Of a DNA stretch of 62,728 bases, positions 28,566 to 36,459 are shown one piece after another. Below the pieces are notes generated by a model, which had not been told where the DNA came from, searched no databases, and worked only from the letters and a program-made list of their open reading frames with translations. Both the position numbers and the translations under genes were made by a program. Each line of letters begins with the position of its first letter. Position 1 is the first letter of the stretch. The stretch lies in assembly GCA_002320815.1 (NCBI GenBank), contig DCLA01000118.1:1-62728 (forward strand), written 5' to 3'. This stretch comes from Myxococcales bacterium UBA1660. Lineage in GTDB: Bacteria; Myxococcota_A; Polyangia; Polyangiales; Houyiibacteriaceae.

Positions 28566-29680
28566 TGGCGCTCGTACGCACGATGCGGGACCAGTTCGAC
28601 TGGGGCCTCTTCGTCACCTCCTGCGCCATCGCGGTCCTCGGCGTGGTGAACCTCTACAGCGCGTCCAGCGCCGCCGGGGCCCGCTCGGACATCTACATCC
28701 AGCAGATCTACTGGCTGACCCTGGGCACCGGCGTAGCCGTCCTGGTGGTCGCCATCGACTACCGGCACTTCGAGCGCAACGCATGGTTCATCTACGGCGC
28801 CGGCATCGTGCTGCTCGTATTGGTCTTCTTGCTAGGTCGCTCCATCCGCGGATCGACCCGATGGATCTCCATCGGGGGCTTCTCGCTGCAGCCCAGCGAG
28901 CTGATGAAGATCTTCCTCATCGTCGCCCTGGCGAAGTACCTGCACCACGATCCCAAGACCGACGGTCGAACCCTCAAGGACCTCGTGGTCCCCGGGCTCA
29001 TCCTCGCGGTCCCGATGGGGCTCATCCTGCTCCAGCCGGATCTGGGCACCGCGCTCATCTGCGCCTTCATCTTCGGGTCCATCATGGTCCTGACGAACTT
29101 GAAGCTGCGCTCGCTGCTGACCCTGGCGGCGGCCTTCGTCTTCAGCGCGCCGCTCACCTGGGCCTACCTGCTCAAGGACTACCAGAAGGGCCGCATCACG
29201 GCGTTCTGGAGCCGGCTCACCGGCAACGAGGCCGACATCCTGGACACCGGCTGGCACACCCACCAGTCGCTGGTGGCCATCGGCAGCGGCGGCATCACCG
29301 GCAAGGGGTTCATGCAGGGCACGCAGAACCAGTTCCGCTTCCTGCCCGACCAGCACTCCGACTTCCCCTTCGCCGTCTGGGCCGAAGAGCAGGGCCTCCT
29401 CGGCTCGATGCTCCTGCTGGGGCTCTACGTCTTCCTGGTCATCTGGGGCCTGCGCATCGCGTCGCAGGCCAAGGACCGCTTCGGCGCGGTGACCGCGGTA
29501 GGCGTGAGCGCGATGCTCTTCTGGCAGGCGATCATCAACGTGGGCATGGTCTGCGGCCTGCTCCCGGTGGTCGGCATGACCCTGCCCCTCTTCAGCTACG
29601 GCGGCTCCTCGGTGCTGACCACCATGCTCGGCCTGGGTCTGCTCATGAACGTGTCCATGCGCCGCTTCTCGCACTCCTAG
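28565..29680 (+). CDS. rodA: RodA peptidoglycan glycosyltransferase (SEDS family)
   Basis: This 371-residue polytopic membrane protein polymerises glycan strands together with PBP2. Ten or so hydrophobic segments are visible. Family motifs include 'RGSTRWISIGGFSLQPSELMKI' (about 95-116, in parts), 'LLQPDLGTALI', 'HSDFPFAVWAEEQG' and 'LPLFSYGGSSVLTTM'. The ATG overlaps the mrdA stop. It converges on the hybrid histidine kinase gene, with 34 bases between their ends. Confidence 0.96.
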   Translation: MALVRTMRDQFDWGLFVTSCAIAVLGVVNLYSASSAAGARSDIYIQQIYWLTLGTGVAVLVVAIDYRHFERNAWFIYGAGIVLLVLVFLLGRSIRGSTRWISIGGFSLQPSELMKIFLIVALAKYLHHDPKTDGRTLKDLVVPGLILAVPMGLILLQPDLGTALICAFIFGSIMVLTNLKLRSLLTLAAAFVFSAPLTWAYLLKDYQKGRITAFWSRLTGNEADILDTGWHTHQSLVAIGSGGITGKGFMQGTQNQFRFLPDQHSDFPFAVWAEEQGLLGSMLLLGLYVFLVIWGLRIASQAKDRFGAVTAVGVSAMLFWQAIINVGMVCGLLPVVGMTLPLFSYGGSSVLTTMLGLGLLMNVSMRRFSHS

Positions 29681-29714
29681 CGGAGCGCTCGGTCGGCGCG
29701 CTCACTCCGGGCAC

Positions 29715-32360
29715 TCAGGTCCAGAGCATGGCCTTGACCCGCTCGGCCAACACATCGCGCGGGAGCGGCTTGAGCCACACGTCGTCCACGCCGTGCTTCC
29801 GGCTCTCCTCGCGGAGGCTGGGACTCCCGTCGCCGGTCATCAGCACCACCGGGCCCAGGTGCCCCCGCGCCCGCAGGTCCTGGGCCAGGTCGAGCCCACT
29901 GACGGTGCCCAGATGCCGGTCCAGGAGGACCATGGCCCGCTTGCTCAAGGGGTGCCGCTGGAGCTCCTCGCCCGAGGCCACCTCCTGCACCCGAACCCCG
30001 GCTGCGCGTAGGGTGAACGCCACCAGCGCGCGGAAGTCGGGGTCGTCGTCCACGATGCAGACCGGAGGCGCCGCCTGCGCGCGCACCAACGCGACCAACT
30101 CGGTCGGCGTGATCGGCTTCGTGGCCACCGCCTGCATCCCCATCTCCCGGCATTGCTCCGCGACGGTGGGATCCGCGTTGGCGGTCAACGCGACCACGGC
30201 GACCGGGTCCCGCTTCGCGTCCTGCTCCCACGCGCGTAGGAGTCGTGTCGCCTCCAGCCCGCCCACGTAGCGCATGTCCAGATCCATGATGACGAGATCG
30301 GGGGGATGCTGGGCCACCGCGCCGATCACCGCCGCACCATCCTCCACCGCGCGCACGGTGACCCCGGCGCGTCGGAGGGCGCGGGTGACGTACTCGCGGT
30401 TCTCCGGGTCGTCCTCCACGACCAAGACCTCGGCGCCCATGGCCAGGGGGATCTCCATCGTCCCGGACTTGGACTTCTCGGCGACTCGCGGGGCCCGGAA
30501 AGTCACCCGGAAGGTCGTGCCCCGGCCCGGCTCGCTCTCCACCTCGATCGCCCCGCCCATGCGGTCGACGATCGAGCGGGTGATGGACAGCCCGAGGCCG
30601 GTGCCTCCGAAGTTCCCGCGAATGCTCGCATCGGCTTGGCGGAAAGGCTCGAAGACTTGCGCGAGGGCTTCTTCGTCCATCCCGATGCCGTCGTCCCGGA
30701 CCTCCAGACGAACCTCGACGTCGTCGCCGTCCTCCGTCGCCTCGAGGGCGACGTCCACGTGGCCCCCGGCGGCGAACTTCACCGCGTTGCCGACCAGGTT
30801 GCCGACCACCTGCTCCACCCGCCGTGGATCGGCGGAGACCATGGCGACCGTGGACGGCACGTCGATCCCGATCTGAGTGCCGGTCTCCCGAGCCCGCGGA
30901 CCGTTGATGCGGACGACGTGACGAACCAAGGCCGCCAGGTCGACCGGCCGCGGGTCGAGAGAGAGCTCGCCGGCCTCGGAGACCATCACGTCGAGGAGGT
31001 CCTCGATCAGCCCCAGGAGGGTCTGGGCGCTACGCATGATCCCCTCGGCCTGGTCGCGCTTGGTCCCCGCGAGCTCGTCGCGGAGGAGCTCCGCGTTGCC
31101 CAGGAGCGACCCCAGAGGGGTGCGCATGTCGTGGCTCATCATCGCCAGGAAGCGCGACTTGGCCTCGTTGGCCCGGTCCGCCTCACGGCGAGCGTCGGAG
31201 AGGGTCGCGGCGCGCTTCTCCTGCTCGGTCACGTCTCGGTACTGCCAGAGGTGGCCGGAGTACTCGCCCTCGACCATGACCGGCACGTAGTCGCGCTCGA
31301 GGACGCGGTCGTCCCACATCCGGACCGTCTCGCCGATCACCGCCTTGCGGGCGGCGAGGATCTCGTCGACCCGGCTCAGCCATCCTTCCGGGTCCTTGAA
31401 GAGCACCTTGGTCTGCTCCGCGGCTCCGGCGCAGTCGGCCCCCACCATGGCCTCCGGCGGCGCGAGGATCCCGAAGAGTTCGCAGAAGGCGTGGTTGGTG
31501 ACGGCGATCTCTCGATGCGCGGTCTCCACGAGAACGGCGGAGTGCATGCTCTGGATGAGTACGTGCAGTCGCTCGCGAAGGAAGGCGGCCTCGGCCTCGT
31601 GGCGACGCAGATCGGTGACGTCCCGCACCAAGACCAGCGAGTGGTCGTTCTCCCGCAGGCCCTCGAGGTCGAAGCGCCGCAGCGCCCCATCTTCGCCCTG
31701 CATGGACAGTGACCCTCGGGAGTCGCCGCGGATCGCCTCGCGCACCCGCGGAAGCGCCTCGGCTACGCCGCCCATGGCGCCGAAGAGCTCGCGCGCGGTC
31801 TGACTGGCGCGGACGGAACCCGAGTCGTCCAGATCCAGGACCCCGACTCCCAGTCGGGTCATCGCGTCTTCCAGGATCTGGGTGCGCTGCTGGCGCTCGG
31901 CACATCCCTGAAGCGCCGCATCGCGCTGACGTCGGGTCCGCTCGAGCTCGAAGCGCAGCAGGACGGGGGCCACCCAGCGCTCGAGGCAGGCGACCTCCCC
32001 GACCTCGGCGGCGGTGAAGGGGCGCCCCGTGCGCCGAAGGTAGAGCGCGCCCCGGGTATCCACCACCGGGACCTCGAGGACCACGTCGGCATGGCCTCCC
32101 TCGAACGAGTGGCTGATCCCTCCTTCCCGGGGAGTCGGGATGCGGCTCGGTGTATCCGCGGTCGAGGCCACGCAGCGCAGCTGACCGTAGGAGGACTCGA
32201 GATAGAGCCCGGCTCCCTCGATGCCCATGGACTCGGGAAGCGTGGCGAGCAGCTCCCGCAGCATCCCTTCGGGCGTCCGCCCTCCCCAGTCGCTCGCGTA
32301 CACATCGACCGCGCCCTCCCCGAGCCCGGTCGCCCCCCGATCGAACATCCGCATCTCCAA
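29715..32360 (-). CDS. Hybrid sensor histidine kinase with two C-terminal receiver domains
   Basis: This 881-residue protein has no membrane segment and is probably cytoplasmic. A GAF-like domain (about 28-140), two PAS-like domains (about 160-250 and 262-385), a HisKA domain with His410 (SHDMRTPLG), a HATPase domain (about 508-625, with NLVGNAVKF, DDGIGM and GTGLGLSI) and two receivers follow in order. Receiver 1 has Asp650/651, phospho-acceptor Asp693 and Lys748; receiver 2 has Asp771-773, Asp814 and Lys864. Both look functional. It is divergent from the first EAL-PilZ cassette, and a lone HPt protein lies nearby, suggesting a phosphorelay. Signals are unknown. Confidence 0.93.
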   Translation of the reverse strand: MEMRMFDRGATGLGEGAVDVYASDWGGRTPEGMLRELLATLPESMGIEGAGLYLESSYGQLRCVASTADTPSRIPTPREGGISHSFEGGHADVVLEVPVVDTRGALYLRRTGRPFTAAEVGEVACLERWVAPVLLRFELERTRRQRDAALQGCAERQQRTQILEDAMTRLGVGVLDLDDSGSVRASQTARELFGAMGGVAEALPRVREAIRGDSRGSLSMQGEDGALRRFDLEGLRENDHSLVLVRDVTDLRRHEAEAAFLRERLHVLIQSMHSAVLVETAHREIAVTNHAFCELFGILAPPEAMVGADCAGAAEQTKVLFKDPEGWLSRVDEILAARKAVIGETVRMWDDRVLERDYVPVMVEGEYSGHLWQYRDVTEQEKRAATLSDARREADRANEAKSRFLAMMSHDMRTPLGSLLGNAELLRDELAGTKRDQAEGIMRSAQTLLGLIEDLLDVMVSEAGELSLDPRPVDLAALVRHVVRINGPRARETGTQIGIDVPSTVAMVSADPRRVEQVVGNLVGNAVKFAAGGHVDVALEATEDGDDVEVRLEVRDDGIGMDEEALAQVFEPFRQADASIRGNFGGTGLGLSITRSIVDRMGGAIEVESEPGRGTTFRVTFRAPRVAEKSKSGTMEIPLAMGAEVLVVEDDPENREYVTRALRRAGVTVRAVEDGAAVIGAVAQHPPDLVIMDLDMRYVGGLEATRLLRAWEQDAKRDPVAVVALTANADPTVAEQCREMGMQAVATKPITPTELVALVRAQAAPPVCIVDDDPDFRALVAFTLRAAGVRVQEVASGEELQRHPLSKRAMVLLDRHLGTVSGLDLAQDLRARGHLGPVVLMTGDGSPSLREESRKHGVDDVWLKPLPRDVLAERVKAMLWT

Positions 32361-32395
32361 GGTCTAGGGACGGTCCCATCTCAGGGCGAGCGCGG

Positions 32396-32432
32396 TGAGA
32401 CACCGTCTCATTTCGCGGAGCACTTTGAGACG
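32396..32432. promoter_or_regulatory. Cluster of three TGAGAC sites upstream of the first EAL gene
   Basis: TGAGAC at 32396-32401, its inverse GTCTCA at 32405-32410 and TGAGACG at 32426-32432 lie within 37 bases, 40 bases upstream of the sigma54-like element. The position suits an enhancer for a sigma54 activator. The same hexamers recur upstream of the second cassette. Confidence 0.5.
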
Positions 32433-32471
32433 GGTCCGCCTCGTTCCCTCGATATCGCGAGCGCTCGGGCC

Positions 32472-32486
32472 TGGCACCGGTTCCGC
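32472..32486 (+). promoter_or_regulatory. Sigma54-like promoter of the first EAL-PilZ cassette
   Basis: TGGCAC-CGGTT-CCGC has a perfect -24 box and the GG-N10-GC spacing but two mismatches in the -12 box. The predicted start would be near 32498, two bases before the ATG at 32500. Confidence 0.45.
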
Positions 32487-32499
32487 AACGCCACGGGGT

Positions 32500-33627
32500 A
32501 TGCACTCCACGACCACCGACGCACCCCGCCCCTTCCTGGCCTACATCGTGGGCCACGACACTCCCGAGTGGTTGGAATCCCTCTTGGGCCACGCAGGTCT
32601 CGAGGTCCGCCCGTGCCGCACGGCGGCGGAGGCTCTGAGCCGGATCGAGGACGAGCACTCCGAGCTCCTCATCGAACGTCAGCGCGGTCGGTCGAGCGGG
32701 TTCCCCTCGTTCGTCGTCTACGGGCCCAGTGGGAACCCGACGACCGAGGTCGAGGGGAGCTACCCCGGGCTGATCCCCATTTGCTCCATCACTCGCGCGA
32801 CCGAGGCGGCTCAACTCCGCGCCTCGGTCGCCCACGCGGTGGCGTGGTCTCGCCGCCGCCGCGCGGTCGACCGAGCGTCCGACGCTCGGCGTCGCTGGCG
32901 GCGGCAGGAGCGAGTCCAGCGGGACACGCGCGAGTTCGACCTGGCCCTGGCCGACTTCCAGATGGCATACCAGCCGATCGTCGATGGCCAGGGTCGTCTG
33001 TTGGGCCATGAAGCGCTCATGCGCCCCCGCACCGGCGGACTGACCTCGCCTGCCGCGATGTTGGAACGCGCCGAGCGCCTCGGTCGAATCCCCGAGCTGA
33101 CCCGCGTCATCCTCCGCAAGGTCGCCCTCGACGCGCATCGCCTCGCCGGGCTCCTCTTCGTGAACCTGCACTTCATGGACCTGATGGAGGACCACCTGGT
33201 CGACCCACGGCTCGGGTTGGTCCACATCGCCCACCGCGTCATCCTCGAGGTGACCGAGACCACCGGCGATATGGACCCCGCGCTGGTCAAGGCGCGCCTG
33301 GGGGCCCTGCGCCACGCGGGCTACCGACTGGCGATCGACGATCTCGGAGCCGGAGGCTCCACCCTGGCTCGGCTGAACCACATGCGGCCCGAGATCGTGA
33401 AGCTCGACAAGACCCTGACCCGCTCGATCCAGTCCTCGGCCAGCGCCCAGCATCTGGTGCGCGCCATCGTTCGCTACTGCGAGCAGGTCGGCAGCTCGGT
33501 GGTCGCCGAGGGGGTGGAGACTCCAGCGGAGCAACGGGTGCTGACCGAGCTCGGGTGCCGCTATCTCCAGGGCTACCTCCTGGGCGAGCCGGCCTCGCTC
33601 CTTCCCGACGTCCGCGAGGTGGGCTGA
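32500..33627 (+). CDS. EAL-domain cyclic-di-GMP phosphodiesterase with degenerate N-terminal receiver
   Basis: This 375-residue protein has a receiver-like N-terminal region (about 10-120) that lacks the phospho-acceptor pattern, a basic linker, and an EAL domain (about 150-370). The catalytic set is complete: Glu171 (HEALMR), Asn222 (FVNLH), Glu250 (LEVTE), Asp280/281 (IDDLGAG), Lys301 (VKLDK), AEGVE at 336-340 and Gln357 (YLQGY). It should hydrolyse cyclic-di-GMP. The stop codon overlaps the ATG of the PilZ gene. The ATG at 32500 is chosen over an in-frame codon at 32395 because it lies 28 bases after the sigma54-like element, as in the second cassette. Confidence 0.9.
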   Translation: MHSTTTDAPRPFLAYIVGHDTPEWLESLLGHAGLEVRPCRTAAEALSRIEDEHSELLIERQRGRSSGFPSFVVYGPSGNPTTEVEGSYPGLIPICSITRATEAAQLRASVAHAVAWSRRRRAVDRASDARRRWRRQERVQRDTREFDLALADFQMAYQPIVDGQGRLLGHEALMRPRTGGLTSPAAMLERAERLGRIPELTRVILRKVALDAHRLAGLLFVNLHFMDLMEDHLVDPRLGLVHIAHRVILEVTETTGDMDPALVKARLGALRHAGYRLAIDDLGAGGSTLARLNHMRPEIVKLDKTLTRSIQSSASAQHLVRAIVRYCEQVGSSVVAEGVETPAEQRVLTELGCRYLQGYLLGEPASLLPDVREVG

Positions 33628-34694
33628 TGGGTTCGGCGGCCAAGTTCCGGGTCTGGCTCCTCTGCGACCAACCGACGGGCGAGTGGGAGCGTTTTGCGAA
33701 CGTTCTGCGCATCTCCCGCGCCGAAGTGCAGGTGCGCTCCGGGGTCCGGGAACTCGACCCCGGAGCGCCTCGACTCTTCGATCCCGACCTGGTGATCGCG
33801 CGCATCGGTGACCGGGCCATGCGCCACCTCGAGACGATGGACCTCCCCCGGGTCCCGCTGATCGGCGTGTTCCGGCACCAGCTGCACCTCCGCTACACCG
33901 CGCTCCTCGATCGCCCGATGGTCCACATCCACGACGAGGCACGGCTCTCGGGCCTCTCGTCCATCGCCCTGGCCCTGGCTGCCCAGAAGCGGCGCCCGGT
34001 CCTTCGTCGCCCCCGCGTGGCGCTCCTCGACCCCGATCCCTTCCGGCGGCGAGCCCGCGCGCGCGCCCTGGTCGGAGCGGGGTTCGACGTCGTCTTCGCC
34101 GACCAGCCCGAGGAACTCGAGCGGATCTTCGCCGCCGATGGGGGCGCCGCGGCCACCATCCGCAGCGACGACTCTCCGACGGCTCTGTCCCGCGCTGCGG
34201 GAGTCGTCTTCGCTGCCCGGCCGGTGGATTGCCTCGACCTCGCTGGGGAACGGACCTTGGCGCAGGCTCACGACCCAGCGCGGCTCCCGGCGGCGGTGCG
34301 TACCGGCCTCGACGAAGCGCGAGCCGAACGGCGTCGATGGCCCCGGGTCCCCGCGATCCATCCCGTCCGCTTTCGCATCGACGACCGCACGCCGTGGTCG
34401 TACGCCATGACCTCGGACGTCTCGAAGACCGGTGTGCGCCTGCAGACCGCGACGAGCATCGCTCCGGGAACCCCGCTCGAGATGGAGGTCGAGGCCCTCG
34501 GACTCCGCGCCCAACTCCTCGGCACGGTGCAGCGACGACTGGGGGCCCCGCACGTCACCACCGGGCTCGGTGTCCGCCTCCAGCCGACGCCGGAGACCCT
34601 GACCAGCGTCCTGGCCTTCGCCCGCTGGGTCCACCTCCTCGACCGGCGCTCGAAGGCTCGGACTCGAGACGCTCCGCGACGACTCGCGGGGTGA
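33627..34694 (+). CDS. Receiver-like/PilZ-domain protein (cassette copy 1)
   Basis: This 355-residue protein has two response-regulator-like segments (about 8-120 and 128-205) without clear phosphorylation sites; the second has 'RVALLDPDPFRRRARARALVGAGFDVVFAD' (129-158, in parts). A C-terminal PilZ domain (about 233-335) carries the cyclic-di-GMP-binding motifs R-x3-R (RRWPR, 236-240) and D-x-S-x2-G (DVSKTG, 264-269). The ATG overlaps the EAL gene stop (TGATG), so phosphodiesterase and receptor are made together. It is a close paralogue of the protein at 36459-37520. Confidence 0.88.
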   Translation: MGSAAKFRVWLLCDQPTGEWERFANVLRISRAEVQVRSGVRELDPGAPRLFDPDLVIARIGDRAMRHLETMDLPRVPLIGVFRHQLHLRYTALLDRPMVHIHDEARLSGLSSIALALAAQKRRPVLRRPRVALLDPDPFRRRARARALVGAGFDVVFADQPEELERIFAADGGAAATIRSDDSPTALSRAAGVVFAARPVDCLDLAGERTLAQAHDPARLPAAVRTGLDEARAERRRWPRVPAIHPVRFRIDDRTPWSYAMTSDVSKTGVRLQTATSIAPGTPLEMEVEALGLRAQLLGTVQRRLGAPHVTTGLGVRLQPTPETLTSVLAFARWVHLLDRRSKARTRDAPRRLAG

Positions 34695-34697
34695 CCC

Positions 34698-35369
34698 TCA
34701 GCCGAGGCCGTCGAGGATCTCGGCGACCGAACGAGCCGGTCCCGGCCCACAGCGAACCCGTAGCCCACGCAGGTGGGCATCGAGGGCCTCGACCCAACGC
34801 TCGGTCTCGGCTCGGTCCGGAACCGCGTCGTGGAGCGAGCGGCCGATGTCGGTGAGACCGTGAAAGCCGTAGCCTCCCGAGGTCCCCGCGAGCTGGTGGG
34901 CGACTCGACGAACTCCATCCCAATCCTCGGACTGGAGCAACTCTCGAAGGAGGTCGACATCCTGCCGGCGTCGCCCGAGGAACCCCGCGAGCAGGACCTC
35001 GATGGCGGGATCTACGTCGACCTCCGCCGGGGGCTCCGCGTCGGCGCCCGGGAGCCCGCGAACGAGCGAGGCCAAGCGGCTGGCGGCTTCGGGCACATCG
35101 AGACGGAGGATGGGCACGCCGGCGGACGAGCTCGTGGTGGGCTCGCCGTGCTGGAGGGCGACGACCTCGTGGTTCTCCAGCTCGTCGATGACCGCCGGGA
35201 GCGTGGCAGCCTCCCAGAGCACGAGCACCGCGTCGCAGCCGCGGAGGTCGTCCAGGGCCATGTCCGGCTGCTCGTGGAACGTGGCGGCCCCCGCGTGGTC
35301 TCCGCAGAGCTGCCGCAGTCGGTCGAGCACCCACCGGTCCCGGTGGTGCGCCAAGAGTCTCGTCCCCAT
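34698..35369 (-). CDS. HPt phosphotransfer protein with degenerate receiver-like N-terminus
   Basis: This 223-residue protein has an N-terminal region (about 1-110) resembling a receiver without the acidic pocket, and a C-terminal HPt domain (about 120-215). The phospho-accepting His sits in 'RRVAHQLAGTSGGYGF', close to the consensus AHxLKGxxxxxG. It lies between the two EAL-PilZ cassettes on the opposite strand, with its stop three bases from the end of the first. A role as intermediate between the two-receiver hybrid kinase at 29715-32360 and another receiver is plausible. The ATG has a strong GGAGGGAGGGG ribosome-binding site. Confidence 0.88.
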   Translation of the reverse strand: MGTRLLAHHRDRWVLDRLRQLCGDHAGAATFHEQPDMALDDLRGCDAVLVLWEAATLPAVIDELENHEVVALQHGEPTTSSSAGVPILRLDVPEAASRLASLVRGLPGADAEPPAEVDVDPAIEVLLAGFLGRRRQDVDLLRELLQSEDWDGVRRVAHQLAGTSGGYGFHGLTDIGRSLHDAVPDRAETERWVEALDAHLRGLRVRCGPGPARSVAEILDGLG

Positions 35370-35532
35370 GTTTCCCCTCCCTCCAGATCGTAGGGTCCAA
35401 AGGGGTCAGCTACCAACCTCGTGCCCCGGTCCCTTGCGCGAGCCACTCACGCGACGAGCGCCCAGCGCGAGCGAATCTCCTCCCCGGCCCCGACAGGAAG
35501 CGAGATCGTCAGTCCGACACGGCGGGTCAACC

Positions 35533-35556
35533 TGAGACGCGCTTCCGCCAGTCTCA
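35533..35556. promoter_or_regulatory. TGAGAC inverted repeat upstream of the second EAL-like gene
   Basis: TGAGAC at 35533-35538 and GTCTCA at 35551-35556 form an inverted repeat 24 bases before the sigma54-like element. A further CGTCTCAT copy lies at 35624-35631. The hexamer matches the cluster at 32396-32432. Confidence 0.45.
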
Positions 35557-35579
35557 CGGGAGTTCGCACCCGAATGCGC

Positions 35580-35594
35580 TGGCACCGCACGTGC
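35580..35594 (+). promoter_or_regulatory. Sigma54-like promoter of the second cassette
   Basis: TGGCAC-CGCAC-GTGC has a perfect -24 box, GG-N10-GC spacing and one mismatch in the -12 box. It lies 28 bases before the GTG start, exactly the distance found at the first cassette. Confidence 0.5.
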
Positions 35595-35607
35595 ACCGCA
35601 GCGCCTC

Positions 35608-36459
35608 GTGGTCGGCGCCTCTACGTCTCATCGTTCGAATCGCCTCCGAGCGACGGTGGTCGGATCGGAGCCCGACGGTTGGCTCCAGTCCCTGCTCCGG
35701 CGCGCGGGGATCGCGCACTGCCAGGCTCCTTCGGTCGCCGAGGCCCGGCGCCTCATCGGCGACGACCGCGCCGACTTTTTACTCGAGTCGGTGCATCGCG
35801 AGGCGAACGAGTCCTTCGTGGTCTACGCGCCAGCGGGAATCTCGGACGCCATCCCCATGGGGACCATCTCTCCCGCGATGAACCCGGCCAAGCTGCGAGG
35901 ACTCGTCGCACACGCCGCCGAGTGGGGCCGCCGCCATCGCGCGGCCGAGCGGGCCGATGCCGCACGGACGAGGCCGCGGATCCGGGTGCGCCAGGAGCGC
36001 GAGCTCGACGGCGTCCTCGAGGAGACCCGCGTGGCCTACCAGCCCATCCGAGACCGCACGGGTCGGGTGCTGGGCCACGAGGCGCTGCTGCGAGTTCCCG
36101 CGACGACCTCTGTTTCGGCAGGACAGGTGGTCGAGCGGGCCCGAAGTCTGGGTCGCACGGGAGACCTCCTCCGCGACGTGCTGGGCGAAGTGGTTCGAGA
36201 CGCCCCTCACCTGGAGGGAGCGATCTTCGTGAACCTCTTCTGGGGGGACCTCCATGAGGAGGTGCTGGTGCATGCCGCGAGCCCGGTCCGGTCGCTGGCC
36301 GACCGCCTGGTCCTCGAGGTCGAGGTCGTCGCCGCCGGCGTCGAGGCCGGCGTCGAGCGCAACGCGCTGGCGGGCCTCGGCTGCCGCTATCTACAGGGCC
36401 CCCTCCTCGGGGAGCCCAGGTTCTGCACTCACGGTGACGTGACCAAGGAGGTGGGGTGA
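35608..36459 (+). CDS. Truncated EAL-like protein (cassette copy 2)
   Basis: This 283-residue protein is a paralogue of the EAL protein at 32500. It keeps the degenerate receiver region (about 12-105), the linker and the first third of the EAL domain (GHEALLR, FVNLFW, LVLEVEV), then jumps to the equivalent of the C-terminal strand (VVAAGVEAG ... GCRYLQGPLLGEP). About 80 residues, including the Asp-Asp and Lys catalytic motifs, are missing in frame. The protein cannot be an active phosphodiesterase by the known mechanism and may act as a binding or regulatory partner. A 12-bp tandem repeat marks the junction. The start is GTG; its stop overlaps the next ATG. Confidence 0.88.
   Translation: MVGASTSHRSNRLRATVVGSEPDGWLQSLLRRAGIAHCQAPSVAEARRLIGDDRADFLLESVHREANESFVVYAPAGISDAIPMGTISPAMNPAKLRGLVAHAAEWGRRHRAAERADAARTRPRIRVRQERELDGVLEETRVAYQPIRDRTGRVLGHEALLRVPATTSVSAGQVVERARSLGRTGDLLRDVLGEVVRDAPHLEGAIFVNLFWGDLHEEVLVHAASPVRSLADRLVLEVEVVAAGVEAGVERNALAGLGCRYLQGPLLGEPRFCTHGDVTKEVG
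36334..36357 (+). repeat. 12-bp tandem repeat at the EAL deletion junction
   Basis: GCCGGCGTCGAG is repeated back to back (36334-36345 and 36346-36357) exactly where the paralogous EAL sequence has lost about 80 codons. It may record the slippage or recombination that made the deletion. Confidence 0.8.

Noticed and set aside
31183..33942. 919-codon minus-strand frame overlapping the hybrid kinase and first EAL gene
   Set aside because: The sequence is Arg/Gly-rich without any domain, while the other frames give complete signalling proteins.
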